Part shown: positions 24,379 through 33,790 of the stretch, piece after piece
How the letters are laid out: every line of letters starts with the position of its first letter
Position numbering within the stretch: the first letter of the stretch is position 1
NCBI GenBank assembly: GCA_041395505.1
Contig: JAWLAG010000001.1
Span: forward strand, 2,046,001 to 2,110,000
Direction of reading: 5' to 3'
Length of the DNA: 64,000 nt
From: Steroidobacteraceae bacterium
GTDB taxonomy: Bacteria > Pseudomonadota > Gammaproteobacteria > Steroidobacterales > Steroidobacteraceae
The notes under the pieces: generated by a model
Seen by the model: the letters and a program-made list of their open reading frames with translations, nothing else
The model's database searches: none
Told to the model about the DNA's origin: nothing
Position numbers and translations under genes: made by a program

Positions 24379-26367
24379 TCAGTCCCGGCTGCCCGCTGCG
24401 TGGCCTTCCCGGGTCGCAGCCATGGCATCCCTCGGCGCCCGGCAATCGCCAACCAACAGGACATCCACATCGGGCAGACTCCCCAATCCTGCCAGGAGGC
24501 CCAGTTGTGGCTGGCGGGCAGTCGAGTAGGTCACCAGGGCGATGTCATTGACGGTGCTCGTATCACCATTGTACACATTTCGAATCGCAAGCTGACCGTC
24601 AGCCCAGTCGCTGGCGCTGTCGACCTCGCTGCAACAACGGATATCGGCCCGAGCATGGTGCAGATGCCGCAATAAAGCGAGCCGGTTCACGAGCGCACAA
24701 TCCTCTGCAATCCGATCGCGGGTCGTGACGATCAAGACCCGCGAGAACAACTGGCACAACCGCAATGCGGCATGGTAGGTACCCAATGTGCCATCTTCAT
24801 CGATCAATACCGCCGTGCCATCCGCGTAGGATTGTCGTCTCAGGTTGACCATCGTGTCGCGCAGATCGCAGATGACGCCCTCCTCGCCAAGCTCTCGGGG
24901 CAAGCTGGCCGGCCAACTCATGTCTGCGCCAGTCGCCACGACGATACGCTCGGGGCGCAGCTGCATGATGTCATCGACACCCGCACGCACGCCTGGCTCC
25001 AGGGCTACACCAGCGCGTTTGGCTCTTTGAAGCTGATAGTCGTAGATACTCGAAAGATGCTGGCCGCCAGGCAGTTCCGCGTGCAGGCGTGTCTTGCCGC
25101 CAAGGTCCGCGGACGCGCAAAAAAGCGTTACCTTGTGGCCGCGCTGTGCCGCTACCCAGGCGGCTTCCGCGCCAGCAATACCGCCACCGATCACGACCAC
25201 GCGACGACCCGTGCTCGTGCGGCGCGGCGGCGGAGCCACTTCCAGCGGATCGGCCACCAGCGGATTGTTGTCACAGGCGACCGGACGGGAGGCGACGATG
25301 CGTCCCCAGCAGCTGTTGCAGCCAACGCAATAACGTATGTCGGACTCGCGACCTGCAGCCACCTTGCTGGGCCAGGCCGGATCCGTAATCAGCGGACGTC
25401 CCAAAGCGATCAGATCCGCGCAATCCGCGGCACGCAGCGCCGCGGCTTCGGCGGGGTCGGTAATGCCACCAACCGCCACCAGCGCCGGCAATGCAGAGTG
25501 TCCCGCCGCGAGCCGAGCGCGCAAGCGGCGCAACTGCGCGGCAAAAGGCGCACGTGGCATCAGCAGATCCGGCAGGTGCAGGTCCAGGGTATGTGCGTGC
25601 GTACCCCAGGCCGGACACAGGTAGTCGACGTCGGTCGCAGCGACGATCGACTCACACAGGCGCTCGCAGTCAACTGGCCCGAGACCGCCGGGCAAGCCAT
25701 CATCGCCCGGCACTTTCACGCCGATGACGAACGATGCTGCGGTTGCCGCCCTGACTGCCGCAATGACGTCGAACAGAAATCTCGCCCTGCCGGCGGCATC
25801 CCCGCCATAGCGATCCTTGCGGCGATTCGAGCGCGGCGAGAGGAACTGGTGAAAAAGATGACCATGACCGGCCGATATTTCCACGCCGGCGAAGCCGGCC
25901 CGCTGCAGGCGACGTGCCGACGCGGCAATCTCTTCCACCATGCGTTCGATTTCATGCGCAGCGAGTTCGCGTGGCACAGTCCAGCTGAGATCGTCCGGCA
26001 GCGCCGATGGCGCGATGGCATCTTCGGTACGACCGCCAACGTGCCGACCTCGGCCAGGGTCCTGGATCTGTGCAAACAGACGGCAGTCGAAATGCTCGAC
26101 GGCGGCCGCCCAGCGACACAGGCTATCGTAGGCCGAGTCGTCAAAAGCGCTGACCTTGTATGGCAGCTTGTGATGTGAAGCAACGCTGAGCGGTTCGGTG
26201 ACGACTGCAGCAGCACCGCCCGCGGCACGATTGGCGTAGTAACGTACCATCGCCTCCGTGGCCTTTTGGGCTTCACCCATGCGTGTCGTTATCGCCGCAT
26301 GGATTATCCGGTTGCGCAGTCGCAGACGGCCTCGTTGCAGGGGCGCGAACAGCTCGGGGTAATTCAT
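24379..26367 (-). CDS. Old-yellow-enzyme/2,4-dienoyl-CoA reductase-type flavoprotein
   Basis: 662 residues, the three-domain layout of FadH-like reductases. It has an FMN TIM barrel (residues 1 to about 330, with AGFAGVEISAGHGHLFHQFL and SPRSNRRKDRYGG), an iron-sulfur site CVGCNSC with a fourth Cys eleven residues on, and an FAD/NAD domain starting VVVIGGGIAGAEAAWVAAQR. Such enzymes reduce enones, dienoyl-CoA or related conjugated substrates, or act as amine dehydrogenases; the substrate here is unknown. The gene follows the GST gene with a 4-base overlap and was probably recruited to the same pathway. Confidence 0.86.
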   Translation of the reverse strand: MNYPELFAPLQRGRLRLRNRIIHAAITTRMGEAQKATEAMVRYYANRAAGGAAAVVTEPLSVASHHKLPYKVSAFDDSAYDSLCRWAAAVEHFDCRLFAQIQDPGRGRHVGGRTEDAIAPSALPDDLSWTVPRELAAHEIERMVEEIAASARRLQRAGFAGVEISAGHGHLFHQFLSPRSNRRKDRYGGDAAGRARFLFDVIAAVRAATAASFVIGVKVPGDDGLPGGLGPVDCERLCESIVAATDVDYLCPAWGTHAHTLDLHLPDLLMPRAPFAAQLRRLRARLAAGHSALPALVAVGGITDPAEAAALRAADCADLIALGRPLITDPAWPSKVAAGRESDIRYCVGCNSCWGRIVASRPVACDNNPLVADPLEVAPPPRRTSTGRRVVVIGGGIAGAEAAWVAAQRGHKVTLFCASADLGGKTRLHAELPGGQHLSSIYDYQLQRAKRAGVALEPGVRAGVDDIMQLRPERIVVATGADMSWPASLPRELGEEGVICDLRDTMVNLRRQSYADGTAVLIDEDGTLGTYHAALRLCQLFSRVLIVTTRDRIAEDCALVNRLALLRHLHHARADIRCCSEVDSASDWADGQLAIRNVYNGDTSTVNDIALVTYSTARQPQLGLLAGLGSLPDVDVLLVGDCRAPRDAMAATREGHAAGSRD

Positions 26368-27065
26368 CGACCCTGCCCTTGCTGCAGCTGGCTCCGCCCG
26401 AAGAAGGCCTCGCGCGTGCGGCGATCCGGGTTGCCGATGCGGGTGTGTTCGGCCATGACAGCCATGCCGCGGCGAACAGCCGGACGCTCGCCGATGCGCT
26501 CGAACCAGCGCTTCACGTTGGCAAATTCGCCCAGTTCGATCCGGTGCAGCCAGCGCACGTCGACCCAGGGGTAGACGGCAATGTCCGCGATCGAATAGTC
26601 ATCTGCCAGATATCGGCGATGCCGGAGGCGGCGATCCATCACACCATAAAGGCGCAGTGTTTCGTTGCGATAACGTTTGATGGCATAGGGAATGCGCTTC
26701 GGCGCGTAACCCAGAAAGTGGCCACATTGCCCGAACATCGGTCCGACACTCGCGACCTGGAAATTGAGCCATTGCAGCGTGTTGTAGCGCTGCCTCGGCG
26801 AACGTGACAACAATCGTCCGGTCTTGTCCGCAAGGTATTGCAGGATCGCGCCGGATTCGAACACCGCAAGGCGACCGCCTGCCAGCGACTCGGTGTCGAC
26901 GATTGCCGGAATCTTGTTATTCGGGCTCAGGCGCAGGAAGCGCTGCGAAAATTGTTCGCCGCGCAGGATATTGACAGGTCGCAGCCGATACGGCAGCGCC
27001 AGCTCCTCGAGCACAATGGTCACCTTCTGACCATTCGGCGTAGGCCAATAGTACAAATCTATCAT
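26364..27065 (-). CDS. Glutathione transferase, YfcG/YghU-like
   Basis: 233 residues. The thioredoxin-fold N-terminus has YYWPTPNGQKVTIVLEEL and LSPNNKIPAIVD, then FESGAILQYLADKTG (the glutathione gamma-glutamyl-binding ESxAI site). The TPNGQKV motif marks the Nu-class/Ure2-like group, whose members show disulfide-bond reductase activity with two glutathiones bound. The C-terminal helical domain is complete. It is first in the minus-strand pair with the flavoprotein and is divergent from the VOC gene across only 27 bases. Confidence 0.9.
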   Translation of the reverse strand: MIDLYYWPTPNGQKVTIVLEELALPYRLRPVNILRGEQFSQRFLRLSPNNKIPAIVDTESLAGGRLAVFESGAILQYLADKTGRLLSRSPRQRYNTLQWLNFQVASVGPMFGQCGHFLGYAPKRIPYAIKRYRNETLRLYGVMDRRLRHRRYLADDYSIADIAVYPWVDVRWLHRIELGEFANVKRWFERIGERPAVRRGMAVMAEHTRIGNPDRRTREAFFGRSQLQQGQGR

Positions 27066-27092
27066 CGTCCATTCCTATGCTAGGGTAGTCGC

Positions 27093-27989
27093 ATGCTCCA
27101 GGCCATAGTTTCCGTGACCTTGACCACGGACCATCTGCAGGACACCGCCGCGATCTATGGCCGCTGGCTTGGATTCAAACCAGCCGCCACCGGCCGCATC
27201 CCGCCGCAGCTTGCGGCCCTCTGGAATCGTCCGGCCATGGGCGGCAAGCCGTTCCAGCTCCTGCAACCTGCCAGCAACTGCGGTGTATACCTGCGCCTGA
27301 TCGAGTCCGTCGCCGACAGCAGCTACGTGGCGTTACGCGACCTCGGCTGGAATGCCAACGAAATGCTGGCTCGCGATCCCGAGCAATTGGCACGCAGCTT
27401 GCGAACCTCTGCGTTCACGATCGTTGGCGAACCGAGACCCTTGACGATGAATCCGGCGGTCGTCGCGATGCAGGCTCGCGGACCCTGTGGCGAGATCAAT
27501 TACTTCACGCGCCTGCCGGGCGATGGTCGAAGTCTGCTCGACTGCACGGCCGAGAGTTTCGTGGATCGAACGTTCATCGTCGTCTGCGCAGCGACCAGTA
27601 TGGCTCGCATGAGCGAGTTCTACGGCGCGACGCTTGGCCTTGCGACCACCGACATTATCGATGCCCGGATAGAACTGATCAATCGAGCGCTCGATCGGCC
27701 GATTGACGAAACCCGCCCCATGCGACTAGCGCGAGTTGGACGCGATTTTCTCATCGAACTTGACGAGTACCCGAGCGATACCGCAGCGCGTCGATGGCCA
27801 GCGGATAATCTGCCCGCTGGAATCGGCATGGTCAGTTTCCGCGCTGCACCGGGGAGCGGATCCCGGCTGTCACGACTGCCGTGGTTGCGATCGCCGCAGC
27901 CGATCGCCGAGCCGCCTTACGGTGGTTGCCATGCCGGTGTGCTCGTGGGGCCCGGCGGCGAATTGGTTGAAGTGATCAGCGCGGACTGA
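27093..27989 (+). CDS. Two-domain VOC (glyoxalase/extradiol-type) protein
   Basis: 298 residues. Two vicinal-oxygen-chelate modules: residues 1 to about 120 (IVSVTLTTDHLQDTAAIYGRWLGF, then MNPAVVAMQARGPCGEIN) and about 150-298 (DRTFIVVCAATSMARMSEFYGATLGL, then AEPPYGGCHAGVLVGPGGELVEVI). The ending with Glu at the usual metal-ligand site suggests a metal enzyme such as a lyase, isomerase or dioxygenase, but the substrate is not evident. It is the only plus-strand gene in this region, and its end overlaps the convergent binding-protein gene by 14 bases. Confidence 0.75.
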   Translation: MLQAIVSVTLTTDHLQDTAAIYGRWLGFKPAATGRIPPQLAALWNRPAMGGKPFQLLQPASNCGVYLRLIESVADSSYVALRDLGWNANEMLARDPEQLARSLRTSAFTIVGEPRPLTMNPAVVAMQARGPCGEINYFTRLPGDGRSLLDCTAESFVDRTFIVVCAATSMARMSEFYGATLGLATTDIIDARIELINRALDRPIDETRPMRLARVGRDFLIELDEYPSDTAARRWPADNLPAGIGMVSFRAAPGSGSRLSRLPWLRSPQPIAEPPYGGCHAGVLVGPGGELVEVISAD

Positions 27990-29550
27990 CTTCGACGACC
28001 GACATATAACGACTCAAATGCACGCCACGCGGGTTATCGATCCAGCCACGAATTCTGTCCGATACTAGCCGACGCCCGACATAGCCATATAGCGGCATGA
28101 GCGGATGCGCGCCGATCGCCAGGAGCTCGGCTTGCCGAAGCGTCCGCGCGCGTTCGCCCGCATCCACGATGCTTTCGGCGCGATCGAGTAGCGCATCGTA
28201 TCTGGTCGACCTGAAGCGCGACACGTTGATTCCAGTTGCGCGCGAGTCGAGCAAGCGCAGAAAACTCACTGCGTCGCTGTCTTCGGCATACCACGCGGCG
28301 CGCGCGACGTCGAAATCTCCGGATGCGAGATATTGTTGATGTGCCTTCATGTCGGCCGCGAGCAGCTCCACATCCACTCCAAGCGGTTTCCACATTGACG
28401 CCACGGCAAGTGCAACCTTGCGCTGCGTGTCGGCATTGTTGTAACGCAGGCGCAGCGCAAGTCGCCTTTGCGGCCCGAATCCTGCCTCGCGAAGCAAGTC
28501 GCGCGCGCGTGCGCGCCGTTCGGCCATCGGCAGCGCGGCACCGGGCTCACAACCCTTGTCGAAATAACCGTGCACTGACGGCGGCACGACACAGGTCGAT
28601 GGTGGCTCGCCGGCACCCAGCACTTTGCCTGCGAGCAACTCGCGATCGACCGAGATGGACAACGCCTGCCTGATGCGGGCATCGTCGAACGGTTTCCTGC
28701 GGGTATTGAAGGCGTAGTACTCGAGTCCAAGCTGCTGTACCAGTCGCAGCTGCGCACCGAAACTGCGCCGCAACGTGCCCAATTGTTCGCTGGGGACGCT
28801 TACGATTGCATCCAGCTCGCCTGCCCGAAACCGGCGCAATGCGGTCGCCGGGTCTTCCACCGGTATGTGGTAGACAACGTCCAGTGCGACCTGTTTTGCG
28901 GCGTAGAAACGCGGATTGCGGTGCAGTTTCACATAGCTGTTTGGGCGCCACTCGCTCAAAACGAATGCGCCGTTCGAGACGATGTGCTCAGGGCGGGTCC
29001 AGTTCCTGCCGAAACGCTCGATTACGTGCCGAGGCACGGGGAGCGCCCGATGTACGATCAATTCATTGAAGTAGGGAGCCGGGTGCGTCAAGCGAATTTC
29101 TATCGTGTGCGAATCGGGCGCCGTGACGCCCAACCGCTCGACCGGCAACTCGCCGCGATTGACCGCTGCGGCATTGACGATTACGAACAGCAGTCCGGCC
29201 GCCGGTGCCGCGGTCGCGGGATCGAACAGGCGGCGGAACGAATAGAGGAAATCCGCGCTGTCGAGCCGTTTACCGTCGGACCACTCGAGGCCGTCTCGCA
29301 GGCGGTAGCGATAAACCCGCCCGTCCGCACTGACTGTCCAGGAGGCGGCGGATCCGGGAACAACCCGCGCGCGTGCATCAAGTGTCGTCAGCCCGTGAAA
29401 AAGATCCTGGGCGATATTGCCGTCCTGACCGTACACCCACATTTGGGGATCGAGCGTCTGGGGCTCGCCGGTGCTCGAGCGGCGCAATACCTGCTCGCCG
29501 GTGGCTGGCAGGGCCACCACCACCAGAACGATCGCGATCAGGGACTTCAA
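27976..29550 (-). CDS. ABC-type peptide substrate-binding protein
   Basis: 524 residues with a signal peptide (MKSLIAIVLVVVALPATG). The family-5 solute-binding fold is clear from RSSTGEPQTLDPQMWVYGQD, LRDGLEWSDGKRLDSADFLY and FNTRRKPFDDARIRQALSIS. Similarity is closest to OppA/MppA-type periplasmic binding proteins, which take peptides or other bulky ligands. It is the last gene of an importer operon that includes both permeases and both ATPases further upstream, and it overlaps the preceding unknown gene by 4 bases. The real ligand need not be a peptide. Confidence 0.9.
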   Translation of the reverse strand: MKSLIAIVLVVVALPATGEQVLRRSSTGEPQTLDPQMWVYGQDGNIAQDLFHGLTTLDARARVVPGSAASWTVSADGRVYRYRLRDGLEWSDGKRLDSADFLYSFRRLFDPATAAPAAGLLFVIVNAAAVNRGELPVERLGVTAPDSHTIEIRLTHPAPYFNELIVHRALPVPRHVIERFGRNWTRPEHIVSNGAFVLSEWRPNSYVKLHRNPRFYAAKQVALDVVYHIPVEDPATALRRFRAGELDAIVSVPSEQLGTLRRSFGAQLRLVQQLGLEYYAFNTRRKPFDDARIRQALSISVDRELLAGKVLGAGEPPSTCVVPPSVHGYFDKGCEPGAALPMAERRARARDLLREAGFGPQRRLALRLRYNNADTQRKVALAVASMWKPLGVDVELLAADMKAHQQYLASGDFDVARAAWYAEDSDAVSFLRLLDSRATGINVSRFRSTRYDALLDRAESIVDAGERARTLRQAELLAIGAHPLMPLYGYVGRRLVSDRIRGWIDNPRGVHLSRYMSVVEVSPR

Positions 29551-30296
29551 AATCGATGCAGCTCCACGAGCTCATAAACCGTCTGCATGTAGCCGGTTAC
29601 TGCGGCTTTCAGGAGTACATAGTCGCCGTCATCCGTGCACCACAGATCGTAAGGCGGGTGTTTGCCTGGTTCGTTGCGGGTATCGGCTTCGTCGGCGTCG
29701 GACGTTTCTGCATAACGGAAATGCAAAGCCGCGAACTCGCCCGCGGCGACCTTGATGCGCTCCCGACCCACGAATGCCAGTCGCACGCCGATCGGATGCT
29801 CGCAAAGTAGTGGTCCCGTCGCTCCCCGGTGGTCGAGGGAGCATAGCAGGACGTTCCTGTAGACCCGGGTCCCCGGCCCGGCCTGCAAATCGACGATATG
29901 CGCGAGCCACGCATCGCCCTGGATGGGGTGCGTGCCAAATGCGGCCAGCGGCTCGGACAATGGCCAACGCTGCGACATCCGGCCTTCGAGTGCCGTGTAC
30001 CCCTCACAGCTCGCCTCTGTCGCAGTGAAGCGGAACCAGCTGGAGCCGCGGAATTGATCCCCGACCGAGAGGCGGACGAAGCAATCGGTCGGCATCCAGG
30101 CATGATCGAGGCTCAAAACGACATCGCGCATGACATTCGGCGCGTCGTCGATTTCGACGTAGGCGCGCAGACTGCGCCGCCCGTCCGCATGTACCGTAAT
30201 GGTGAATTCCTCCCTGCCGCGCTCGACTCCGCGCCGCTGCGGTTGGTTGCTGGTGTAACGAATGACGCCACGAATCCGGCGATGTGGAATTGGCAA
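29547..30296 (-). CDS. Conserved-looking protein of unknown function in importer operon
   Basis: 249 residues, no signal peptide or membrane segment. I do not recognise a family. Features: many beta-strand-like segments (RIRGVIRYTSNQ, VRLSVGDQFRGSSWFRF, YDLWCTDDGDYVLLKAAV), several aromatic residues and acidic loops (DADEADTRNE). The arrangement resembles small beta-rich, lipocalin-like proteins, but this is only an impression. It is tightly placed between a GST gene (2-base gap) and the binding-protein gene (4-base overlap), so it is very likely expressed and works with them. Confidence 0.75.
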   Translation of the reverse strand: MPIPHRRIRGVIRYTSNQPQRRGVERGREEFTITVHADGRRSLRAYVEIDDAPNVMRDVVLSLDHAWMPTDCFVRLSVGDQFRGSSWFRFTATEASCEGYTALEGRMSQRWPLSEPLAAFGTHPIQGDAWLAHIVDLQAGPGTRVYRNVLLCSLDHRGATGPLLCEHPIGVRLAFVGRERIKVAAGEFAALHFRYAETSDADEADTRNEPGKHPPYDLWCTDDGDYVLLKAAVTGYMQTVYELVELHRF

Positions 30297-30298
30297 GG

Positions 30299-30934
30299 TC
30301 AGTTCTCCTTGATCAATGGATCATGAAAGATAGTGCCAGGCTCGACGCTGGCAAACCACTCGCCGAGCCTCGGCCGCCCGGCGAAGCAGTCATGGTCCGG
30401 CGAAATGCCGCATTCTGCCGAGGCTAGCGTCGGAGTCTTTAGAACCAGGAACTGGATCGCGCCAACGGTGCGCAAATGCCCGATGTCGAGCGGCCTTGTC
30501 GAATCGACATCAGCGTCCATTTGATCCAGGCATCGCGCCACCCGCTGCCACTGGCGCATGACGAACCCTTGACGCAAGGACGACGGTTCCTGCCAGGACT
30601 CGATGATGATCTGCACGAAACTGTCGAACATGCCGTCGGCAAGCCAGGCCCGCCGCAACGCCTGGAATCGCTCCGGTCCGGCCGCAGGGTGCAATCGTCG
30701 GCGGTCATGCAGGCTGTCCAGATACTCATAAATGACCGGTCCGCCGGCCAGGTAATTGCCATCGTCGAGTATCAGCGTCGGCACCTTGCCCAGCGGGTTG
30801 ACCGACGGCAGCGGTGTGTCGATATCGAATGGTCGGGTTGGAACAGGCTCGACCCGATCGCGCAATCCAGCATAGTTCAGCACGGCCTCGACCGTGTGTA
30901 CATAGTGCTTGATCGGCGTGTACAGGAGCTTCAT
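30299..30934 (-). CDS. Glutathione transferase family protein
   Basis: 211 residues. The N-terminal thioredoxin-like half shows MKLLYTPIKHYVHTVEAVLN, NPLGKVPTLILDDGNYLAGG and VIYEYLDSLH; the proline before TLIL and the ESxx-like position (GGPVIYEYL) fit the glutathione site, although Glu-Ser is replaced by Gly-Pro. The C-terminal helical domain follows. It lies 30 bases downstream of the second ATPase gene of the importer and belongs to the same operon, different in type from the GST at 26364-27065. A role in breaking or conjugating the imported ligand is inference. Confidence 0.83.
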   Translation of the reverse strand: MKLLYTPIKHYVHTVEAVLNYAGLRDRVEPVPTRPFDIDTPLPSVNPLGKVPTLILDDGNYLAGGPVIYEYLDSLHDRRRLHPAAGPERFQALRRAWLADGMFDSFVQIIIESWQEPSSLRQGFVMRQWQRVARCLDQMDADVDSTRPLDIGHLRTVGAIQFLVLKTPTLASAECGISPDHDCFAGRPRLGEWFASVEPGTIFHDPLIKEN

Positions 30935-30964
30935 CCAGAACCTATCCGGCCAAGAGCCGCAGTA

Positions 30965-31969
30965 TCAACCGGAACCCGCTGGCGCGTGAACATCAACATT
31001 CCAGCAAGCCACTGCGTGGCGAACCCCGACGTCCTGCAGCGGGGGTTTCATGCCGCGGCAGCCTGCGCTCGCCATCGGGCAGCGTGGCAGATAGCTGCAG
31101 CCGCCGCCACTGGGCTCGACTTCAGCTCCGGTTTCGCCTGCACTGGCGAGCTGCACCAACCGGTGACGCTGACGTTCCGGATCGGTTACCGGCGTTGCCG
31201 CCAGGAGCGCGCGCGTATAAGGATGACGCGGCGCCGAGAACAGCGCCTCAGCGGGCGCCGTCTCGACCAACCGTCCGCGAAACATCACCATGACCCGTGT
31301 GCACAGTTGGCGGACAACCGCGAGGTTGTGACTGACAAATACGATGGCAACGCCGCTGGTGCGAGCGAGTTCAGTCAATAGCGCCACGATTTGCGCCTGG
31401 ATCGACACATCGAGAGCGCTGACCGCCTCATCGCAAATCAACACCTGCGGCCGGATGATCATTGCACGGGCAATCGCGACTCGCTGACATTGTCCACCGC
31501 TCAACATGTGCGGATAGCGGATCAACAGGCTGCGATCGAGCCCGACGGCCGCGAGCATGCCGGCGACCCGTTCGGCGCGTTCGTCGCTCCGAAGTCCCGG
31601 TTCGTGGATGCCGAGCGGCTCGGCAAGGCTCTGCGCAACCGTCATGCGCGGATCCAGACTTCCGGCGGGGTCCTGAAAAACCGCCTGGACATGACGGCGC
31701 AGCGGCCGCAGGCGCGACTCTCGCAACATGGTGACATCCGTGTTCCGCCAGCAAACCCTACCCCCTTCCGGCCAAACGAGCCGCAGCATCATGCGGATCA
31801 GCGTCGACTTGCCACAACCCGATTCGCCGACGATGCCGAGCACATCCCCGGGAAATACGGCCGCAGTCACGTCCTCCACTGCGACGACGCGGCGTGGACG
31901 CGCGAACCCGGCGCCAGCGTCGAGATAACTGCGACTTACATTTCGAAGCTCGATGAGCGCGTCAGTCAT
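30965..31969 (-). CDS. Peptide ABC importer ATPase, DppF/OppF type
   Basis: 334 residues from the ATG of MTDALIELRNVSRSY; the longer open frame upstream is a shadow of the neighbouring ATPase gene. It has Walker A GIVGESGCGKST, the signature LSGGQCQRVAIARAM, Walker B LICDEAVSALD, and the C-terminal oligopeptide-type Cys block (CSYLPRCP and later Cys residues) typical of OppF/DppF. It energises the permease pair together with the preceding ATPase, with which it overlaps by 8 bases. Confidence 0.92.
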   Translation of the reverse strand: MTDALIELRNVSRSYLDAGAGFARPRRVVAVEDVTAAVFPGDVLGIVGESGCGKSTLIRMMLRLVWPEGGRVCWRNTDVTMLRESRLRPLRRHVQAVFQDPAGSLDPRMTVAQSLAEPLGIHEPGLRSDERAERVAGMLAAVGLDRSLLIRYPHMLSGGQCQRVAIARAMIIRPQVLICDEAVSALDVSIQAQIVALLTELARTSGVAIVFVSHNLAVVRQLCTRVMVMFRGRLVETAPAEALFSAPRHPYTRALLAATPVTDPERQRHRLVQLASAGETGAEVEPSGGGCSYLPRCPMASAGCRGMKPPLQDVGVRHAVACWNVDVHAPAGSG

Positions 31970-32927
31970 GATGATGGCATGCCAATTGCCACGACGAACC
32001 GTCGGCCGGCGCGAGCAGCGGCCGCCGCTCTCTGCACAGCTCGTCGGCCAACTGACAGCGCGGCGCAAATGCGCAACCCGGGACGCGCGCTGCTGGATCA
32101 GGCGGCTGGCCTGCGATGGGTCGTATTCGATCGCCCTCAGCATCATCAAGGCGCGGCACCGCAGCCAAAAGTGCACGCGTGTAGGGATGGCGAGGCGCCT
32201 TCAGCACGGAATCCACCGGACCAGACTCGACGATGCGTCCTGCATACATCACCAGCACTCGATGCGCGAGTCCTGCAACCACACCGATGTCGTGGCTGAT
32301 CAGTGCAACTGCCAACTCTTCGTCGCGCAACAATCCAGCAAGAACCGCAAGCACCTGAGCCTGCACCGTGACGTCCAGGGCCGTCGTCGGTTCGTCGGCG
32401 ACCAGCAGACGCGGGCCAGCCGCCAATACCATGGCCAGCATCGCGCGTTGTCGCATGCCGCCCGACAGTTGGTGGGGAAACTGGCGGGCCCGGAACTCCG
32501 GTTGCGGCATGCGTACCTTGCGCAACATGTCGATTGCCATTGCCCCGGCATCCGCCCGCCGCACCTTGCGATGCCGCAGGAGGTTCTCCTCGATCTGGCG
32601 ACCGATGCGAAGATGGGGCGCGAGCGACGTCAATGGATCCTGGAAGACCACGCCGATCTTGGCGCCGCGCACGGGCCGGATCTGAGCTGCGTCCGACGGA
32701 TCGACGCGCATGCCATCGACCATGACCGTGCCGCCTACCCGGCAGTTGCTGCCAGCGAGCCCGAGCGCAGCCAGGAAGGTCTGCGACTTTCCGGCTCCGG
32801 ACTCGCCAACGATCGCCACACACTCACCGCGGTCGATTTGCAGAGCGATGTCCGATACGGCGCTGACGGGGCCACGGGGCGTCTCGAATTGAACGCTATA
32901 GTTGCTGAGCTCGAATACTGCCGTCAC
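31962..32927 (-). CDS. Peptide ABC importer ATPase, DppD/OppD type
   Basis: 321 residues from a GTG that overlaps the upstream permease stop (GTGA); an open frame extends further upstream but only as a shadow of the permease. It has Walker A VGESGAGKSQTFLAAL (Gln follows the usual Ser/Thr position), the signature LSGGMRQRAMLAMVL, Walker B LLVADEPTTALDVT and the C-terminal CAFAPRCQLADELC. The Walker A has GKSQ, as in other DppD/OppD proteins. It is the partner of the DppF-like ATPase. Confidence 0.92.
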   Translation of the reverse strand: MTAVFELSNYSVQFETPRGPVSAVSDIALQIDRGECVAIVGESGAGKSQTFLAALGLAGSNCRVGGTVMVDGMRVDPSDAAQIRPVRGAKIGVVFQDPLTSLAPHLRIGRQIEENLLRHRKVRRADAGAMAIDMLRKVRMPQPEFRARQFPHQLSGGMRQRAMLAMVLAAGPRLLVADEPTTALDVTVQAQVLAVLAGLLRDEELAVALISHDIGVVAGLAHRVLVMYAGRIVESGPVDSVLKAPRHPYTRALLAAVPRLDDAEGDRIRPIAGQPPDPAARVPGCAFAPRCQLADELCRERRPLLAPADGSSWQLACHHHD

Positions 32928-33790
32928 AGCCGTTCCGATGCCGGGTCCAGCGCGTCGCGCAGACCATCGCCGATGAAATTGAATGACAACAGCAGCGCCA
33001 CCAGAAAGCCGCTGGGTACGAGCAACATCCAGGGCGCCGATTCCATCTCCCGCGCGCCTTCGGTTATCAAGCTGCCGAGACTCGCCATCGGTTCCTGAAC
33101 ACCCAGTCCGAGAAAACTGAGAAAACTCTCGAACAGGATCATCTGTGGAATGGTGAGAGTCGCATAGACAGCCACCGGACCGATGACATTGGGAATCACG
33201 TGCCGCCGCAGGATACCCGCAGTACCTACGCCAGTCGCCCGCGCGGCGAGCAGGAATTCTCGTTGCCTCAGCGCCATGGTCTGGCCACGTACGATTCTCG
33301 CCATCGTCAGCCAACCAACGGCGCCGATCGCCACGAACAGGATCACGATGTTGCCGCGCTCGAAAAGCGTCGACAGGATGATCACGATGAAGATGTACGG
33401 CAATGCGTAGAGAATGTCGACGAATCGCATCATCAGCGCATCGATCCGGCCTGCGAGCAGGCCCGCCGTGGCCCCCCAGATCACCCCGATCAGCAAGCTC
33501 ACCGCACTTGCGGCAAGACCAATGAGCAGTGAAAGCCGCGTGCCTGCGAGCGTACGCACGAACATGTCGCGGCCTAGGCGATCAGTTCCAAACCAGTGCC
33601 CCGCCACGGAAACCGGGGGTACGGCAATATTGTCCCAATCGAGCGCATCGATCTCGTAACTCGACAGCAGCGGGCCCGCGATCGCGAGACCGGCCGTCGC
33701 CGCCAACACCAGCGCCGCAACCACAGCTGCGCGGTTTCGCAACAGCCGCCGCCACGCCGCACCCCAAAGCGACAATTCGTGCTCAGGCAT
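32924..33790 (-). CDS. Peptide ABC importer permease, DppC/OppC type
   Basis: 288 residues from ATG 33790 (MPEHELSLWGAAWRRLLRNR), which overlaps the DppB stop; an ATG 27 bases earlier is also open. Six membrane segments are seen, the first being AAVVAALVLAATAGLAIAG. The cytoplasmic coupling loop is around LLAARATGVGTAGILRRHVIPN, the EAA motif of binding-protein-dependent permeases. It pairs with the DppB-like protein to form the import channel. Confidence 0.9.
   Translation of the reverse strand: MPEHELSLWGAAWRRLLRNRAAVVAALVLAATAGLAIAGPLLSSYEIDALDWDNIAVPPVSVAGHWFGTDRLGRDMFVRTLAGTRLSLLIGLAASAVSLLIGVIWGATAGLLAGRIDALMMRFVDILYALPYIFIVIILSTLFERGNIVILFVAIGAVGWLTMARIVRGQTMALRQREFLLAARATGVGTAGILRRHVIPNVIGPVAVYATLTIPQMILFESFLSFLGLGVQEPMASLGSLITEGAREMESAPWMLLVPSGFLVALLLSFNFIGDGLRDALDPASERL

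Noticed and set aside
24772..26178. A 468-codon plus-strand frame over the flavoprotein gene
   Set aside because: Antisense shadow; the minus-strand protein has FMN, iron-sulfur and FAD motifs, the plus-strand frame has none.
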